From positions 21,228,506 through 21,292,505 of the forward strand of contig OX637337.1 in NCBI GenBank assembly GCA_951799405.1: a stretch of 64,000 nucleotides of DNA, given 5' to 3'. The translations under genes and the position numbers were made by a program. The notes beneath the pieces are model-generated. The model made no database searches. It was given only the letters and a program-made list of their open reading frames with translations, and was not told the DNA's origin. Below, piece by piece: positions 63,405-64,000 of this stretch; positions within the stretch are counted from its first letter, which is position 1, and each line of letters begins with the position of its first letter. This DNA is from Agapetus fuscipes. Its lineage: Eukaryota > Arthropoda > Insecta > Trichoptera > Glossosomatidae.

Positions 63405-64000
63405 GCATGATAAAGATTTTTTGCGAAAATTTCCAAGGTATGTACCTTGAACGATTTTTATATTTTTTTTAAATCCAGCTTGCTCCGATCTGGATAAAAA
63501 TCAAATAGGACATCAAACCAGATACGGGGAGTCCGAAAATATTGTCATTTTTGCTCTCCGATCAATATTTGTTGACTTATGGAAGTTCTCAGGTAGTGAT
63601 CACAGATGGAGGTCCTTTTCGCTCTACGGCCAACCGTTAACGAGTTATGGGCAGTTGAAGGTATGACCCAAAAAAATGTTTGTAAAACTTCAACAGATCA
63701 TTCGAATTGAACCATTCTTGTTGTTATGGTTTATTCTCTACGTCTTCATTTGATTGTCGTTATAAAATATCAACAATCACACCGATTTGATGACTTGAGT
63801 TTTTGCGAAATTTTCCAAGGTATGTACCTTGAACGATTTTTAGATTTTTTTTTAAATCCAACTTGCTCCGATCTGGATAAAAATCACATCGGACATCAAA
63901 CCAGATCCGGGGAGTCCGAAAATATTGTCATTTTTGCTCTCCGATCAATATTTGTTGACTTATGGAAGTTCCAAGGTAGTGATCCCAGATGGAGGTCCTT
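63405..64000 (+). repeat. ~380-bp tandem repeat, right block (cut by window end)
   Basis: Same family and orientation as 51148-52165: GGTATGACCCAAAAAAATGT at 63659 and GGAGGTCCTTTTCGCTCT at 63609. The first unit starts in mid-sequence (TTTTTTGCGAAAATTTCCAA). Confidence 0.85.

Overview
The window is AT-rich animal (almost certainly insect) chromosomal DNA with one recognisable host gene embedded in dense repeats. The host gene is the 3' half of a neuroligin (postsynaptic cholinesterase-like adhesion protein) on the minus strand. Five exons (47105-47237, 41233-41384, 35975-36132, 30541-30696, 28261-29504) join in consistent phase across GT/AG boundaries and encode the end of the esterase-like domain, the linker, one transmembrane segment and the whole cytoplasmic tail. 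Everything between these exons is intron; because the 5' exons are not seen, the DNA right of 47237 may also be neuroligin intron. The order of insect is not resolved.

Layout. 1-3360: tRNA-type SINEs, a 3' RTE fragment and irregular GGCACACA motifs. 3361-16795: a very large fold-back unit whose 2-3 kb inverted arms are built from sub-repeats; its core holds short RTE-tailed repeats, a 37-bp minisatellite and a broken Ty3-type LTR retrotransposon (gag, pol, integrase, one LTR). 16800-22740: a 1.0 kb TIR element, a short repeat split by a LINE, and a 2.1 kb composite array of RTE-tailed repeats. 22738-26505: a third fold-back arm with an inverted arm inserted near its tip. 26715-28260: a near-perfect 129-bp palindrome and a hammerhead-like motif. 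28261-47237: neuroligin exons, with introns carrying two RTE families (799-aa and 645-aa reverse transcriptase ORFs), nested SINEs and LINE tails. Two oddities touch the gene itself: a degenerate tandem array of copies of one exon, and a 47-bp tandem duplication of a splice-donor region. 48000-51150: a coiled-coil ORF and a 1.25 kb direct duplication with LINE C-terminal fragments. 51150-64000: a ~380-bp tandem repeat enclosing about 65 copies of a 109-bp satellite with a 1739-bp higher-order repeat and an internal inversion. The satellite is interrupted by a TIR element with a TAA target duplication and by a hAT element with an 8-bp target duplication, which itself carries the second hammerhead-like motif.

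The repeats are strongly layered: LINE inside SINE, SINE inside SINE, retroelement inside fold-back, fold-back arm inside fold-back arm, transposons inside satellite. The strongest leads are the fold-back family, the neuroligin exon and donor duplications, and the paired hammerhead-like motifs with compensatory stem II changes. No complete autonomous mobile element was seen.
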